Part shown: in pieces, positions 6,910 through 16,700 of the stretch | How the letters are laid out: each line of letters starts with the position of its first letter | Position numbering within the stretch: position 1 is the first letter of the stretch | DNA from: a virus | Direction: 5' to 3' (one strand) | DNA length: 35,368 nucleotides | Virus record (IMG/VR): IMGVR_UViG_3300020180_000065 | Location: 1 to 35,368 of that record | Translations under genes and position numbers: made by a program | Notes under the pieces: model-generated | What the model was told of the DNA's origin: nothing | The model's input: only the letters and a program-made list of their open reading frames with translations | Database searches by the model: none

Positions 6910-6931
6910 CTAACGTCGGCGCCTGGGCGTG
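6910..6931 (+). promoter_or_regulatory. Start-associated sequence, copy 2
   Basis: CTAACG, then 13 bases (TCGGCGCCTGGGC), then GTG at 6929. The element decides the start of the next gene, because a second in-frame candidate (ATG 7004) would otherwise be chosen. Confidence 0.7.
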
Positions 6932-7330
6932 GAATACTCCGGCCCGCTCAAGCTTGTTTACTTTGCCAGCGCAGTTGCCTTCCCTCCGTCGCATCACGAG
7001 GCGATGACAGGCCCCGAGCGCGCTGCCGGATGGGACGTACCGTCGAGTGGCGATGGTCAAGATCCAACTCCGTTCGAGTTTTACCGGTTCAGCGACGGGA
7101 CGGTTCAGATCAAGCACAAGTCGACGGGCCTCTCGACGTTCGTCGAGCGCGCATCGGTCAAGTCTTGGACGCCTGCCATCCCGACGAAGCCCGAGCTGCA
7201 GTACGCCGAGGCCATCGACGCGCCGCTTCCGATGCCGACGGTTGCGGAAGCCATCACCGCAATCGAAACGCCCAAGGCCAAGGCTGTCACAAAGCGGGGT
7301 AACCGCGAGTTCGATGTCGACGACGATTGA
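6929..7330 (+). CDS. Hypothetical protein preceding the large terminase
   Basis: This 133-residue protein is not a recognised family. It has a beta-rich middle (PFEFYRFSDGTVQIKHKSTG) and an Ala/Pro/Thr-rich tail ending in REFDVDDD. The GTG start at 6929 is preferred because it sits exactly 13 bases after CTAACG, as five other starts do. ATG 7004 is the alternative. Its stop overlaps the TTG of the large terminase (TTGA), so the two are probably translationally coupled. A small packaging or head accessory role is possible but unproven. Confidence 0.6.
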   Translation: MEYSGPLKLVYFASAVAFPPSHHEAMTGPERAAGWDVPSSGDGQDPTPFEFYRFSDGTVQIKHKSTGLSTFVERASVKSWTPAIPTKPELQYAEAIDAPLPMPTVAEAITAIETPKAKAVTKRGNREFDVDDD

Positions 7331-8682
7331 ACCTCGCTTACCTCGAAGAGCTCTGCCGCGAGTTCGGCACGTCGACCGATGCGGGCACGCTCATCCAGTC
7401 CGCGTTCCCGCAGCAGCGAGCGTTTCTCGAGGATACGACGCGGTTCAAGACTGCCCTCTGCACGCGCAGAGCTGGCAAAAGCTACGGCGAGGGTCTCGCG
7501 CTCTTCACCGAGGCGCTCAAGCGGCCGGGCGTGTCGTGTTTGTACGTCTCGCTCACGCGGTTGTCGGCGAAGCGCATTATGTACAAGGACGTCCTTAAAG
7601 CGATCGACCGCGAGTTTCAGCTCGGGTCGCGTTTCAAAGAGACAGAGCTCGAGGTCACGCTGCCGAACGGCTCGGTGATTTACCTGCTTGGCGTCGACGC
7701 GAAGCCTGAGGAAGCGGAGAAGATTCTAGGCCAGAAGTTCGCCTGCGCGGTGGTCGACGAGTCGGCATCGATGCGTTTCGACCTGTCGCATCTCGTGCAC
7801 GCCATCTTGAGGCCTACGCTCGTGGACTACGGCGGATGGCTGGCGATGGTTGGCACGCCGGGCAACGTCAAAAACTACTTTCACGACGTCACAACGGGCG
7901 CCGTCCAGGGGTGGTCGCTGCACCGGTGGAGCGCCGCGGACAATCCGCACGTCGCTGCGCAATGGGAGCGTGAAATCTCCGAGTTGGTCATTGAAAACCC
8001 GCTCATCAAAGAGACGCCGCTCTTCAAACAGCACTACCTCGGCGAGTGGGCCATTGACCCGTCAATGCGCGTCTACCGGTACGAGCCGGAGCGCAACGAC
8101 GTCGTCGAGCCGCCGGTGTGCACGCGGTTTATCCTGGGCGTGGATTTGGGGTACACCGATGCGACCGCGCTTGTCGTATTGGGGTTCCGCGAGCGGGACA
8201 AGACCATCTACGTGCTCGAAGCAGAGAAGCGCTCGGGGCTCATCGTCTCGCAAGTGGCCGAGTGGGTTCGTCACGTCCAGGGCCGGTACGCGCTCGAACG
8301 CATCGTGGTCGATAACGCCAGCAAGCAAGCCGTCGAGGAGCTTGTGCAGCGTCACGCGCTACCCCTCGAAGCTGCTGAGAAGCGCGACAAAGCCGACGCG
8401 ATTGCGAACATGAACTCCGACTTGATCACGGGCCGTATCAAGACCGTGGCTGCTACCGCGCCGTTGCGGAAGGAATGGGAAGACCTGGTTTGGGATGACC
8501 GGCACTTCCACAAGGGCAAGCTGGTCGAGTCGTCGCAGTGCGAGAACCACCTAAGCGACGCGTGCCTGTATGCATGGCGGGCCGCAACGGCGTTCGCAGC
8601 GGACGAAACGGTGCCAGTGGCGCCGACCGAGCCTGAAGACGACGAGGAGAAGCCGAGGCGGAAGGCGTTTTGGGAGGGCTGA
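7327..8682 (+). CDS. terL: Terminase large subunit
   Basis: This 451-residue packaging motor and nuclease is complete. The N-terminal ATPase shows a deviant Walker A CTRRAGKSYG (45-54), Walker B AVVDES (141-146) and coupling motif GTPG (176-179). The RNase H-like nuclease has three expected acidic sites in GVDLGYTDAT (Asp 273), IVVDNA (Asp 329) and LSDACLYA (Asp 411). It pumps DNA through the portal into the prohead and cuts it. The start is TTG in a TTGA overlap. The acidic C-terminal tail (TEPEDDEEKPRRKAF) could contact the portal. Which packaging type it belongs to (cos, pac or direct repeats) cannot be told by eye. Confidence 0.95.
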   Translation: MNLAYLEELCREFGTSTDAGTLIQSAFPQQRAFLEDTTRFKTALCTRRAGKSYGEGLALFTEALKRPGVSCLYVSLTRLSAKRIMYKDVLKAIDREFQLGSRFKETELEVTLPNGSVIYLLGVDAKPEEAEKILGQKFACAVVDESASMRFDLSHLVHAILRPTLVDYGGWLAMVGTPGNVKNYFHDVTTGAVQGWSLHRWSAADNPHVAAQWEREISELVIENPLIKETPLFKQHYLGEWAIDPSMRVYRYEPERNDVVEPPVCTRFILGVDLGYTDATALVVLGFRERDKTIYVLEAEKRSGLIVSQVAEWVRHVQGRYALERIVVDNASKQAVEELVQRHALPLEAAEKRDKADAIANMNSDLITGRIKTVAATAPLRKEWEDLVWDDRHFHKGKLVESSQCENHLSDACLYAWRAATAFAADETVPVAPTEPEDDEEKPRRKAFWEG

Positions 8683-8688
8683 AACGTA

Positions 8689-8702
8689 CCGAATGCATTC
8701 GG
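8689..8702. other. Perfect 14-bp palindrome after terL
   Basis: CCGAATGCATTCGG starts 7 bases after the large terminase stop in an 80-base gap. It could be a protein-binding site or a short hairpin, since no U-run follows. Confidence 0.4.
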
Positions 8703-8743
8703 CAGATTTACGGAAGCACGTAGCCATGCATCGGACACGGTGA

Positions 8744-8765
8744 CTAACACCCGCCCCATGGCGTG
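8744..8765 (+). promoter_or_regulatory. Start-associated sequence, copy 3
   Basis: CTAACA, 13 bases (CCCGCCCCATGGC), then GTG at 8763. This is the only copy with A instead of G at the sixth position. CGCC and GGCG flank CCAT and could form a small hairpin touching the start codon. Confidence 0.65.
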
Positions 8766-8981
8766 GACCCAAGCACGGTAAAATCCCTCGCTCGCATCGC
8801 TCAACGGTACGGAATCACGCATCTCAAAGTCACTCCAGACGGCGGGATGACGATGGTTCGCGAGGCGGTGACATTGCCTAGCACGTTCGGCTCGCCTCCC
8901 GCGTTAGCCCGCCTGGCTGATAGCGACCGCCTCGAGACCGAAGACGGCTTTACCCCTGCATCGCTTTTGAGCGACGCATGA
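8763..8981 (+). CDS. Small hypothetical protein between terminase and portal
   Basis: This 72-residue protein begins at the GTG placed by the CTAACA element and ends in an ATGA overlap with the portal gene. The first half (VKSLARIAQRYGITHLKVTP) looks like a helix followed by a strand, and the rest is loop-rich. No family is recognised. Its coupling to the portal gene suggests a head-assembly accessory. Confidence 0.6.
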   Translation: MDPSTVKSLARIAQRYGITHLKVTPDGGMTMVREAVTLPSTFGSPPALARLADSDRLETEDGFTPASLLSDA

Positions 8982-10756
8982 GCTCGGCCGCCAAAGATTA
9001 CGAATGGCAAAAGGTCGACGAAAAGCAACTCGCGACGAGCGTATGGGGCGTCGCGAAGCGCATCGAAGCCAATCAAGCGTGGCGCCGTTCGCTCATGCTC
9101 CGCAACGCGCGGATGTATCAGAACCAAGCTATCAGCGGCTTTGGCTTTGGCGAGTACGGCAAGATGCTGGCTAGTCCGCAAAGCGACGCGCTGACGTTCA
9201 ACGGCGTTCGGTCCTGCGTCGATACTGCGGCCGCGCGTATCTCGAAAACGAAGCCCCGCCCACTATTTCTCACCGACGACGGCGACTGGAGCATGGAGCG
9301 TCGTGCAAAGGGTATGACCGCATACCTGGACGCGCTGTTCGACGCCTCCAAGAACTACCCCGCTATGCAGAGGCAGTTTCTCGACGCCGCGGTGTACGGT
9401 ATCGGCGCAAAACTTTGGTTCATTGAAGACAGCGAAGTGCGCCAAGAACGCATCGCGCCGAATGAGCTCCTTGTCGACGACGACGATGCTCGCAGAGGCG
9501 CACCGTGGCAGATGCACCGCGTTCGTCCGGTGCTCGCGGCCAAGCTCGTCGAGATGTTTCCGAAGCACGAAGTCGCCATACTCGCTTCGCAGCAACGGCC
9601 GAATGGTAGCGTATCGCCGTGGGTCACAACGCTTGAGAGCTGGCACGTATCGACGGCCAGCGAAGCGGAGAACGGTCGCCATTGCATCACCATCAAAGAC
9701 GCGGCGCTTCACTGCGAGGGCTGGGATTGGACGTGGCTTCCCGCGACGTTCTACCGCTGGGCGGACGATCTAGAGGGCTTTTGGGGAACGTCGCTCGTCG
9801 ACGAGCTCTACCCACTGCAGCTTGAGCTCAACCGCGTCCTTCGTGTTATTCAGCAATCGCAGCATTTCGCCTGCGTTCCGCGCGTCTTCATGGACGTCGG
9901 GACGCAAATCGCCCGCACGCTGTCGAACGAAATCGGCGAAGAAGTCCGCTACGTCGGCAAGCCGCCAACGGTTATGACTGCGCCCGCGCAGCCTTCGGAG
10001 ATTTACGCGCATGCGGAAAACATCTGGCAGAAGATGTTCTCCGTTTCGGGCATCTCTGCCATGTCCGCGTCGTCGCAGAAGCCGAGCGGTCTCGACAGCG
10101 GCGTCGCGCTTCGAGAGTACAAGGACACGGAGAGCGAGCGCTTCGCACTGAAGAGCCAACGCTACGAGGAACTCTCCGTAGCGGACGCGCGCATTGCGAT
10201 TGAACTGACGCGTTATCTCGCCAAGACAGACAAGGCGCCGAAGCTGCTCGCGTTGAACCACAACAGCGCGCGCGCGGTGGACTGGGGAACCGCGGACATC
10301 GAAGATTCGAAGTATCTGCTGCGCTGCTACCCGGTGAATTTCTTGCCCTCCCAGCCAGCTGGGAAGCTTCAATTTATCAAAGAGCTGCGCCAAGAGTTCC
10401 CGAACAAGTTCCCGGAAGAGCTTGCGATATCGCTGCTCGAGTATCCCGACCTGAAACAGTTCACGTCGATGGCGAGTGCGCCGGTCGATATGGTGAAGTT
10501 TCACCTTGAGATGATCATCGAACGCGGCCGCATGATTCGGCCGTCCAAGTTCGACAACCTCGAGCTCTGCAAAACGATGGGCCACCACGCGTTCCTTCGC
10601 GGCAGTGCTGACGGGATGCCTAAGGCCAAGCTTGACCTGCTCGTCGAATGGCTCGACCTCGTCGTCGAGGAAATCGAAGCGCAGATGCCTCCGCCACCAC
10701 CAGCTCCGATGCCAATGGGTCCACCCGGTCCCGAGATGCCTCCCATGGCGGCCTAA
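8978..10756 (+). CDS. Portal protein
   Basis: This 592-residue protein forms the dodecameric ring through which DNA enters and leaves the capsid. Support comes from its place directly after the terminase, its size, the long wing region (RFALKSQRYEELSVADARIA), the stem/crown-like helices (WADDLEGFWGTSLVDELYPL, QLELNRVLRVIQQSQH) and a proline/methionine-rich C-terminus (PPPPPAPMPMGPPGPEMP) typical of podovirus portals. The start is an ATGA overlap. The assignment is by layout and general resemblance, without a single diagnostic motif. Confidence 0.85.
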   Translation: MSSAAKDYEWQKVDEKQLATSVWGVAKRIEANQAWRRSLMLRNARMYQNQAISGFGFGEYGKMLASPQSDALTFNGVRSCVDTAAARISKTKPRPLFLTDDGDWSMERRAKGMTAYLDALFDASKNYPAMQRQFLDAAVYGIGAKLWFIEDSEVRQERIAPNELLVDDDDARRGAPWQMHRVRPVLAAKLVEMFPKHEVAILASQQRPNGSVSPWVTTLESWHVSTASEAENGRHCITIKDAALHCEGWDWTWLPATFYRWADDLEGFWGTSLVDELYPLQLELNRVLRVIQQSQHFACVPRVFMDVGTQIARTLSNEIGEEVRYVGKPPTVMTAPAQPSEIYAHAENIWQKMFSVSGISAMSASSQKPSGLDSGVALREYKDTESERFALKSQRYEELSVADARIAIELTRYLAKTDKAPKLLALNHNSARAVDWGTADIEDSKYLLRCYPVNFLPSQPAGKLQFIKELRQEFPNKFPEELAISLLEYPDLKQFTSMASAPVDMVKFHLEMIIERGRMIRPSKFDNLELCKTMGHHAFLRGSADGMPKAKLDLLVEWLDLVVEEIEAQMPPPPPAPMPMGPPGPEMPPMAA

Positions 10757-10774
10757 CGCGCGCGCCCGCGTATG
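10753..10774 (+). promoter_or_regulatory. Start-associated sequence, copy 4
   Basis: CTAACG, 13 bases (CGCGCGCCCGCGT), then ATG at 10772. The TAA in the motif is also the stop codon of the portal gene, and the same is true at 22412. Confidence 0.7.
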
Positions 10775-11584
10775 ACAGAGCCTGAGTCAAATGAAGCCGA
10801 AACACCCGTTGAGGCGCCCGTACCGGAAGCGCCTGCAGTTCCTGACGAAGACGTTCGCATCAGTCGCGGTCTCGCCGAGATTGCGCGCCGTGAGCGTTCG
10901 TCGCGCGAGCAGATGGCCGCGTTCGAAGCAGAGCGCGGAACGCTGACCGCAGCGAAGCAACGCGCTGAAGAATACGACGCGCTCCTGGCGCAAATCGAGA
11001 CGGACCCTTCGGCCGTGCTCTCGCTCCTCGAGAAGAAGGGCAAGACGTTCCAGCACCTCGTCGACCACGTGATTCAAAAGGACACGCCCGAAGCGAAGCT
11101 TGAGAATCTGCAGAAGGAATTCCGCGACTACAAGCAATCGCAAGACGACAAGATCACTGCAGCGCAAGCGAGCGCCACACAAGCGCAGCAAGAGCAAGCG
11201 ATTGCAGACTACACGAAGCAGCAACACGCGTTCGTCGAACAGAACGCCGACGACTACCCGCTGATCAACGCGATTGGCGGCCACAAGCTGCTCTATCAGC
11301 TCGCCGACGCACACTACAAAGAGACGGGTCAAATCCTCTCGCACAAGGACGCAGCTGACGCGCTCGAGAAGACCTATTTCGATAATCTTTCGAAGCTGAA
11401 AACGCACGACAAGGTAGCGGCCAAGCTTGGGTTCGTCGCAAGCAAAGAGAAGCTCAGTCAGACGACGCTGACCGCTGGCAAGACTTCTGGCGCCGCGCCA
11501 TCTGCCACATCCACACGAAAGGTGTGGACGGCCGACGAGGCGCGAGAAGCGGCGCTCGCGAAGATCAAGGGCCGGACGCCCTAA
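10772..11584 (+). CDS. Capsid scaffolding protein
   Basis: This 270-residue protein is acidic at its start (PESNEAETPVEAPVPEAPAV). It then has long coiled-coil helices (EIARRERSSREQMAAFEAER, KQRAEEYDALLAQIETDPSA, FRDYKQSQDDKITAAQASAT) and ends with a small basic segment (STRKVWTADEAREAALAKIK). This charge and coil pattern, between portal and capsid genes, is characteristic of scaffolds that guide shell assembly and leave or are degraded before DNA fills the head. No protease gene was seen nearby. The start is the ATG 13 bases after CTAACG. Confidence 0.85.
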   Translation: MTEPESNEAETPVEAPVPEAPAVPDEDVRISRGLAEIARRERSSREQMAAFEAERGTLTAAKQRAEEYDALLAQIETDPSAVLSLLEKKGKTFQHLVDHVIQKDTPEAKLENLQKEFRDYKQSQDDKITAAQASATQAQQEQAIADYTKQQHAFVEQNADDYPLINAIGGHKLLYQLADAHYKETGQILSHKDAADALEKTYFDNLSKLKTHDKVAAKLGFVASKEKLSQTTLTAGKTSGAAPSATSTRKVWTADEAREAALAKIKGRTP

Positions 11585-11602
11585 CGCCCGCGCCTCACTG
11601 AC
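11581..11602 (+). promoter_or_regulatory. Decayed start-associated sequence without a start codon
   Basis: CTAACG and the CGCGCC block are present, but the position where the start codon should be reads GAC. The next gene begins at 11695. It may be a relic left after insertion of about 94 bases in front of the capsid gene. Confidence 0.45.
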
Positions 11603-11666
11603 AGCGCAGAGCATCCCGCGAAGTCACACCGGCGCGAGAGCCAACACCGCCGACCCAACACGCACC

Positions 11667-11683
11667 GCGACCTCGAAGGTCGC
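11667..11683 (+). other. Hairpin in the capsid gene leader
   Basis: GCGACCT and AGGTCGC form a 7-bp stem around CGA, ending 11 bases before the capsid ATG. It may stabilise the mRNA or expose the start region. The 110-base gap 11585-11694 contains no gene. Confidence 0.5.
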
Positions 11684-11694
11684 CAGGGGTTCGC

Positions 11695-12918
11695 ATGGCT
11701 CTCACACTGACTTCGTTCGACGCATTTTTGAAGGATTACTACGAGAAACGCACGCCGGAGCAGCTCGTCTACAAGAACCGCCCGCTCCTCGCGCTTCTCA
11801 AGAAAAAAGAAAAATTCCCCGGACGCCGCATGCCGATTCCGGTGCTCACGAGCAACCCGCAATCGCGCTCGGCTGACTTTGCGACCACGCAAACGATTGC
11901 TGCGGCAACCTCGTCACGCGTCGACGCGTTCTATCTTACTCGCGTCAAGAACTACGGCACCGTCACGATCGACACCGAAGCCATGGAGGCATCGGGCGAC
12001 GACGAGGGCGCATGGCTCGAAGCGAAGACGACCGAGATTGACGGCATCCTCAACACGCTCGCAAATGACACCGCATACGACCTCTTCCGTGGTGGCTTCG
12101 GCGCGCGCGGTACAGTCGGGTCCGGTACGGCATCGCCCATCACGCTTAGCGTCATCAGCGACGTTCACGGCTGGGAAGTCGGCATGCAGTTCCGCGCTTC
12201 GTCCACGGAGTCGACCGCGGTACTTCGCGATGGCACCGGCACCGTAACGGCGGTTAATCGTCGTACGGGAGTCATCACGTTCAGCGGCACCATCACGGGT
12301 CTCGCTGTCAGTGACGTCCTCTTCCTCTCGGGCGACCGTCAAGACTCTGCAACACCTTCGCGCCTCAAGCTCACGGGCCTTGCTGGCTGGTGCCCCTCGA
12401 CGGCTCCGAGCGGTGGTGAAAGCTTCTACGGCCAAGACCGAAGCGTTGACTCGCGCCTCTACGGCAACTTCTACAACGGCTCTTCGGAGCCTATCGAGGA
12501 CGCTCTCATCGAAGCAGCGAACCGTCCGGCCGAGCTCGGTTTCGGTTTGACCCACTACATCGTGAGCTACCCGCAGTGGAGCAAGCTCACCAAGAACATT
12601 CACGACTCGCGGCGCTACATCGAGGTCAAGGAGAAGACGACGGAAATCGGTTTTCCCGGCTTCACCATTCAAGGCCCCATGGGTCCCATCACGGTTCTCG
12701 CCGACCAAAACTGTCAGCGAAATACCGCTTGGGGTCTCAACATGGAGTACTGCGCGCTCTACACGATCGGTAAGGCGATTCGACTCATCGAGAACGACGG
12801 CCAGTCGCTGCTTCGGCAGTCGAACGCCGACGGCGTGGAAGTTCGCGCGGGTCTCAAAGGCCAGTTCGGCTGCACGGCGCCCGCCTCACTCGTGCAAGTC
12901 ACGCTCGCGACGGTCTGA
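11695..12918 (+). CDS. Major capsid protein, HK97-fold type
   Basis: This 407-residue protein follows portal and scaffold. The start (FDAFLKDYYEKRTPEQLVYK then NRPLLALLKKKEKFPGRRMP) and the end (GADQ-like LADQNCQRNTAWGLNMEYCA, then LRQSNADGVEVRAGLKGQFG) are characteristic of podovirus HK97-fold capsids. Residues about 140-230 (ISDVHGWEVGMQFRASSTES, GTGTVTAVNRRTGVITFSGT) look like an inserted beta domain. There is no delta-domain protease signature, consistent with the separate scaffold. No clear Shine-Dalgarno lies before the ATG, although a leader hairpin does. Confidence 0.88.
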   Translation: MALTLTSFDAFLKDYYEKRTPEQLVYKNRPLLALLKKKEKFPGRRMPIPVLTSNPQSRSADFATTQTIAAATSSRVDAFYLTRVKNYGTVTIDTEAMEASGDDEGAWLEAKTTEIDGILNTLANDTAYDLFRGGFGARGTVGSGTASPITLSVISDVHGWEVGMQFRASSTESTAVLRDGTGTVTAVNRRTGVITFSGTITGLAVSDVLFLSGDRQDSATPSRLKLTGLAGWCPSTAPSGGESFYGQDRSVDSRLYGNFYNGSSEPIEDALIEAANRPAELGFGLTHYIVSYPQWSKLTKNIHDSRRYIEVKEKTTEIGFPGFTIQGPMGPITVLADQNCQRNTAWGLNMEYCALYTIGKAIRLIENDGQSLLRQSNADGVEVRAGLKGQFGCTAPASLVQVTLATV

Positions 12919-12919
12919 C

Positions 12920-13108
12920 ATGGACAAACCGTCTTTTGCCGTCGCGCTTCTGGGAAAGAAAAAGAGCGACGAAGAGGACGTGGACGAAGAGACGGACGAG
13001 CTCGGAGACGGGCTCGTTCTCTCTGCCAAGGCCGCGATGAAAGCTTTGAAGGCAGACGATGCCTCGGGTTTTGCGCAGGCGATGAAAGATTTCTTCGACC
13101 AGTGCTGA
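12920..13108 (+). CDS. Small acidic hypothetical protein
   Basis: This 62-residue protein starts one base after the capsid stop. A central acidic stretch (KSDEEDVDEETDELGDG) precedes a helix (LSAKAAMKALKADDASGFAQ) ending with FFDQC. Small acidic ORFs with this kind of tail occur after capsid genes in several phages, and their role is unclear. It may be a head accessory. The gene has no family match that I can name. Confidence 0.6.
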   Translation: MDKPSFAVALLGKKKSDEEDVDEETDELGDGLVLSAKAAMKALKADDASGFAQAMKDFFDQC

Positions 13109-13116
13109 GGTAACCC

Positions 13117-13779
13117 ATGACTGCCGTCTCGGTGACGACGCTCAAGACTCGTTCGCTTGAGCGAGCGCATATGGAAAACACCGGATTTATTTCCGGTGCG
13201 GAACATCTTTCGCTTATCAATAGCGAGGCGGCAGAGCTCTATGAAGAGGTGGTCTCTCGGTTCGAGGACGAGAAGACCACTTCGCTTCAGTTCACGATTT
13301 CGACGGGCAACACCTACGCGCCCGCGTCCACGGTATTCAAAGTCACGGGCCTTGATTTCCAGGACGGAAGCGAGTGGTACGAAGTCCCGCGGTTCGCGTT
13401 CAACGAGCGCAATCGACGCGCGTACAATTACGGCTTTCGCTCGCGCGAGAAGAAATACCGCTGGGTAGGTAACCAGATTTACATCACGCCTGATGACTCC
13501 GCGCTCGGCACGTACCGGCTTTGGTACATCCCTGCGTACGTCCCGCTCGCGCTTGACGCCGATGCGATCGACTGGCCCAACGGATGGGAAGAGTTCGTGA
13601 TCGATGGCGTTGCGGCTTTGCTCCTGCGCAAGGAAGGCTCGCTTGATATTGCTGCAGCGTGCATGCAACGGAAGGAAGCGCTTCGTGCGCGAATTCGTGC
13701 GATGGCGGCGAATCGAGACCTGGCGAACGCAAATAAGATTATCGACGTGCATCAACGCAACAGTGAGTGGGACGGCTGA
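13117..13779 (+). CDS. Head-tail adaptor (podovirus tail tube A-type)
   Basis: This 220-residue protein lies between capsid and nozzle genes, as the adaptor does in short-tailed phages. The N-terminal helices (ISGAEHLSLINSEAAELYEE) and C-terminal helices (WEEFVIDGVAALLLRKEGSL, CMQRKEALRARIRAMAANRD) with a beta-rich middle (YRWVGNQIYITPDDSALGTY) match the usual adaptor layout, which bridges the portal ring to the nozzle. GAGGTAACCC before the ATG provides a ribosome site. Its stop overlaps the next ATG (TGATG). Confidence 0.75.
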   Translation: MTAVSVTTLKTRSLERAHMENTGFISGAEHLSLINSEAAELYEEVVSRFEDEKTTSLQFTISTGNTYAPASTVFKVTGLDFQDGSEWYEVPRFAFNERNRRAYNYGFRSREKKYRWVGNQIYITPDDSALGTYRLWYIPAYVPLALDADAIDWPNGWEEFVIDGVAALLLRKEGSLDIAAACMQRKEALRARIRAMAANRDLANANKIIDVHQRNSEWDG

Positions 13780-16700
13780 TGCCGCAGTGGCAAACCATCC
13801 CCATTCCGATCACTGGCGGTATCGATCTCGATTCCGATCCACTTCTTTCCCCGCGTCCGCAAGCGCTTACGAATGTGCACTATGACCGTATCGGCTCGCT
13901 GACGAAGCGCGTCGGTACGACGTGCATCACGGGAACGAGCGTCACACCAAACCAACGCATCGGTGGGGCACGACCGCCTGATGCGAGCGGGAATTGCCCG
14001 ACGCCGGAGACGCTTTGCACGTACAAGGGCCGGCTGCTGCGCATCGGTAACGGCGAGCTCGACGCGCTTGGCGACCCCTCGTCGTCGACGCCATGGTCGT
14101 TTCGTGACTACGTCTCAGAGTGCGTTATCGACACGCGCACCATTGCGGCTGCAACACGTGGCGCCGCAAGCGGCTATGGGGTTCACGCTTCGTCCGCGGT
14201 GATTGGCAACGTCCGCATGACCGTGTGGAACAACGCGAACCTCGAGCTGCAGTACTCGCTCGAGCGCCTCGACACGGGCGCCGTCATCGGTACGGGCATC
14301 GTGAGCGGCAGCGGCGGGACGGCAAATCTCGTCATCTCCTGCAAAGTCGTCGCAGACCCGACGAATAACTTATTCGGCATCTTCTTTGGAGCGCTGACGA
14401 ACGCGTTGGCTGTCACCGGCATCCGCATGACCACGTGCCATGCGCTGACGCTCGCGTTCGGGACGACGACGACTCTGGCGCTAGGGACACTCGCATTCAC
14501 GGCGTTCGATGTTGACCTGAACGTCGCGAACCAGTGGGTCGTCGTTTACGAGCTCGCGGCTGGCGCAAACCGCATCCAAGTCCGAACGGTCAACGCGTCG
14601 TACACGCTCGGTACAGCTACGACGCTTGGCGCAGCACATACAAACATCACAAACTTTTCGATCCGCGTCACCAGCGCACGCGTGTGGCTCGTCTACAACC
14701 ACACCGATGGCGGCGCCACGCTCACGAGCCGTGGCTGGACGCTCACCGTTCCGCTGGTTGCGCTCGTGGGGCCAGTTTCGCTCGGGTCTGCACCCTATGT
14801 CACGTCCGGCCCGAACCGCATCGCGATTCAAGAGCTCGCGAGCGGCAGCGCGTACTTCGCGGCCACGTACAACGGCACGACGTCGTTCGCTCAGCTCACC
14901 ACATCCCTCGTCGCGTCTGGCACCATCGCGTACTCGTATTTGAACGTTGTTTCGCGACCTTTCGAGGACCTGACCGCAGGGCGCGTCTACTGCTGGACGC
15001 ACAACGTTCACTCGATTCAAGGCTCGTACTTCCTTCTCGACATGGGCAACGGGCTCGCAGCCACAACGCCCACGAAACAACATCGCATCGTTGCGATTGC
15101 AGGACCTGGAAAGCTCGCGACGCCCAACGCCGACCGGTACTCGGTCAACTGGCAAATCGTTGGTGACGTCGTCGCTACGTCGCGTGCGTACACGCTGCCG
15201 GTGCTTTTCAACCTCTCGAGCGAGGTAAACTTCACTATCAAAGACAGCCAAATTGCGCTGGTTACCGCCGACTTCGCGGATATCAAGCGCCACACTGTTG
15301 AGACTCCCGACCATCTGCTTTTCAGCGGCGGGCTCATGCAGGCTTTCGACGGCTCGACGGTGTTCGAGCTTGGGTTCGCGTATCCGCCTGATATGGCCGT
15401 GCCGATCGCATTCACGCAAGCCGCTACGGGCTCGCTCACTTTACTGAGCACGTACGGAATTCGATTCACGTACGCGTGGACGGACGCGCAAGGTAACCGT
15501 CACCGCTCCGCTCCGTCAGTCGCTAGGTCGACGCTACTCACGGGCGCGAACAACCGCATCCAAGGCACCGCGCCCACGCTGCAGATTACGAACAAGTACA
15601 ACGGTAACGACGAGCTTTTAAGCGACGTCGTCGTCGAAGTGTGGCGTACCGCCGCGAACGGCGCGACGTACTATCTCGACAGCGTCGTCGCGAACAATCG
15701 CGGCATTCCAACCGTCACTTTCGACGCGACGCAATCGGACGTGCTTCTGACGGCGCGCGAGATCTTGTACACGACTGGCGGCGAGCTCGACAACATCATC
15801 CCCTCCGGCCCTCGCGCGATCGCCTACCACCAGAACGCCATCGTACTCGCGGGCGAAGACGGAACGATTTGGTTCTCGAAGCCGTTCGTTAAAGGCGATG
15901 GCTACGGCTTCAACGAAGCGATTACGCTCGACCCGTTCGAAGGCGGATCACCCGTCGCGTTTGGTTCGCTCGGCGAGCTGCTCGCGGTATTCAAGTCCAC
16001 CGCGACGTACGTGTTCGCGGGGCAGCTTCCGGCCGCAAACGGCGCTTCGTCGCTCTCACTGCCGCAATATGTCCAGTCCGATAGCGGGTGCGTCGACCCG
16101 CGCTCCGTCGTGTCATGGGGCGAGGGCATCGGCTTCATGTCAGGCGCCGAGGTGCAGCTGCTTACGCGCTCGCTCCAGATTGCGCCTATCGGCCACCGCA
16201 TCCTGCCACTCATCGGGGAGGGTGCCGGCATCACATCAGCGGTTCTCATCCCGCACTCGAATCAGATTCGTCTGACCGGAACGTCCACCGTAGCGTTCGA
16301 CTACGATTACCGCTCTGGCAACGCGGGCGACCCGTGCTGGACGACGGGCACGTATTACAACGGGGCTGGCACGGGCACGGCGCAAACCATCCCAAGTGCG
16401 TGCCTCTACCAAGGGCTTTGGACGCGCATTCAAACCGACGGCCGCGTGTTTCAAGAGGTCCTTACAGATTTTTGGGACAGGCAAGGCTCGACAAAAGACT
16501 GGGTTCCGATCGGCGTGACGCTTCCGATTTTGGCGATGGCATCGCTCGCAGGTTACGGCCGCATGCGGAGCGTAGGATTTGTCGGTACCGCGTCCGCGTG
16601 CAACGTGATCCTTACTGTGACGAAGGATGGCGGAGCCTACCTTGCGACTACGAACGCAACGCTGGCGTGTTCAGCGTTCGCGTCGAAGCGCGTGCATCTT

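Noticed and set aside
9770-10588. 272-residue minus-strand frame opposite the portal gene
   Set aside because: Arg/Leu-rich shadow of a GC-rich gene with no domain or ribosome site. Similar shadows at 10787-11614, 11914-12708, 12886-13755, 14481-15419 and 18274-19122 were rejected for the same reason.
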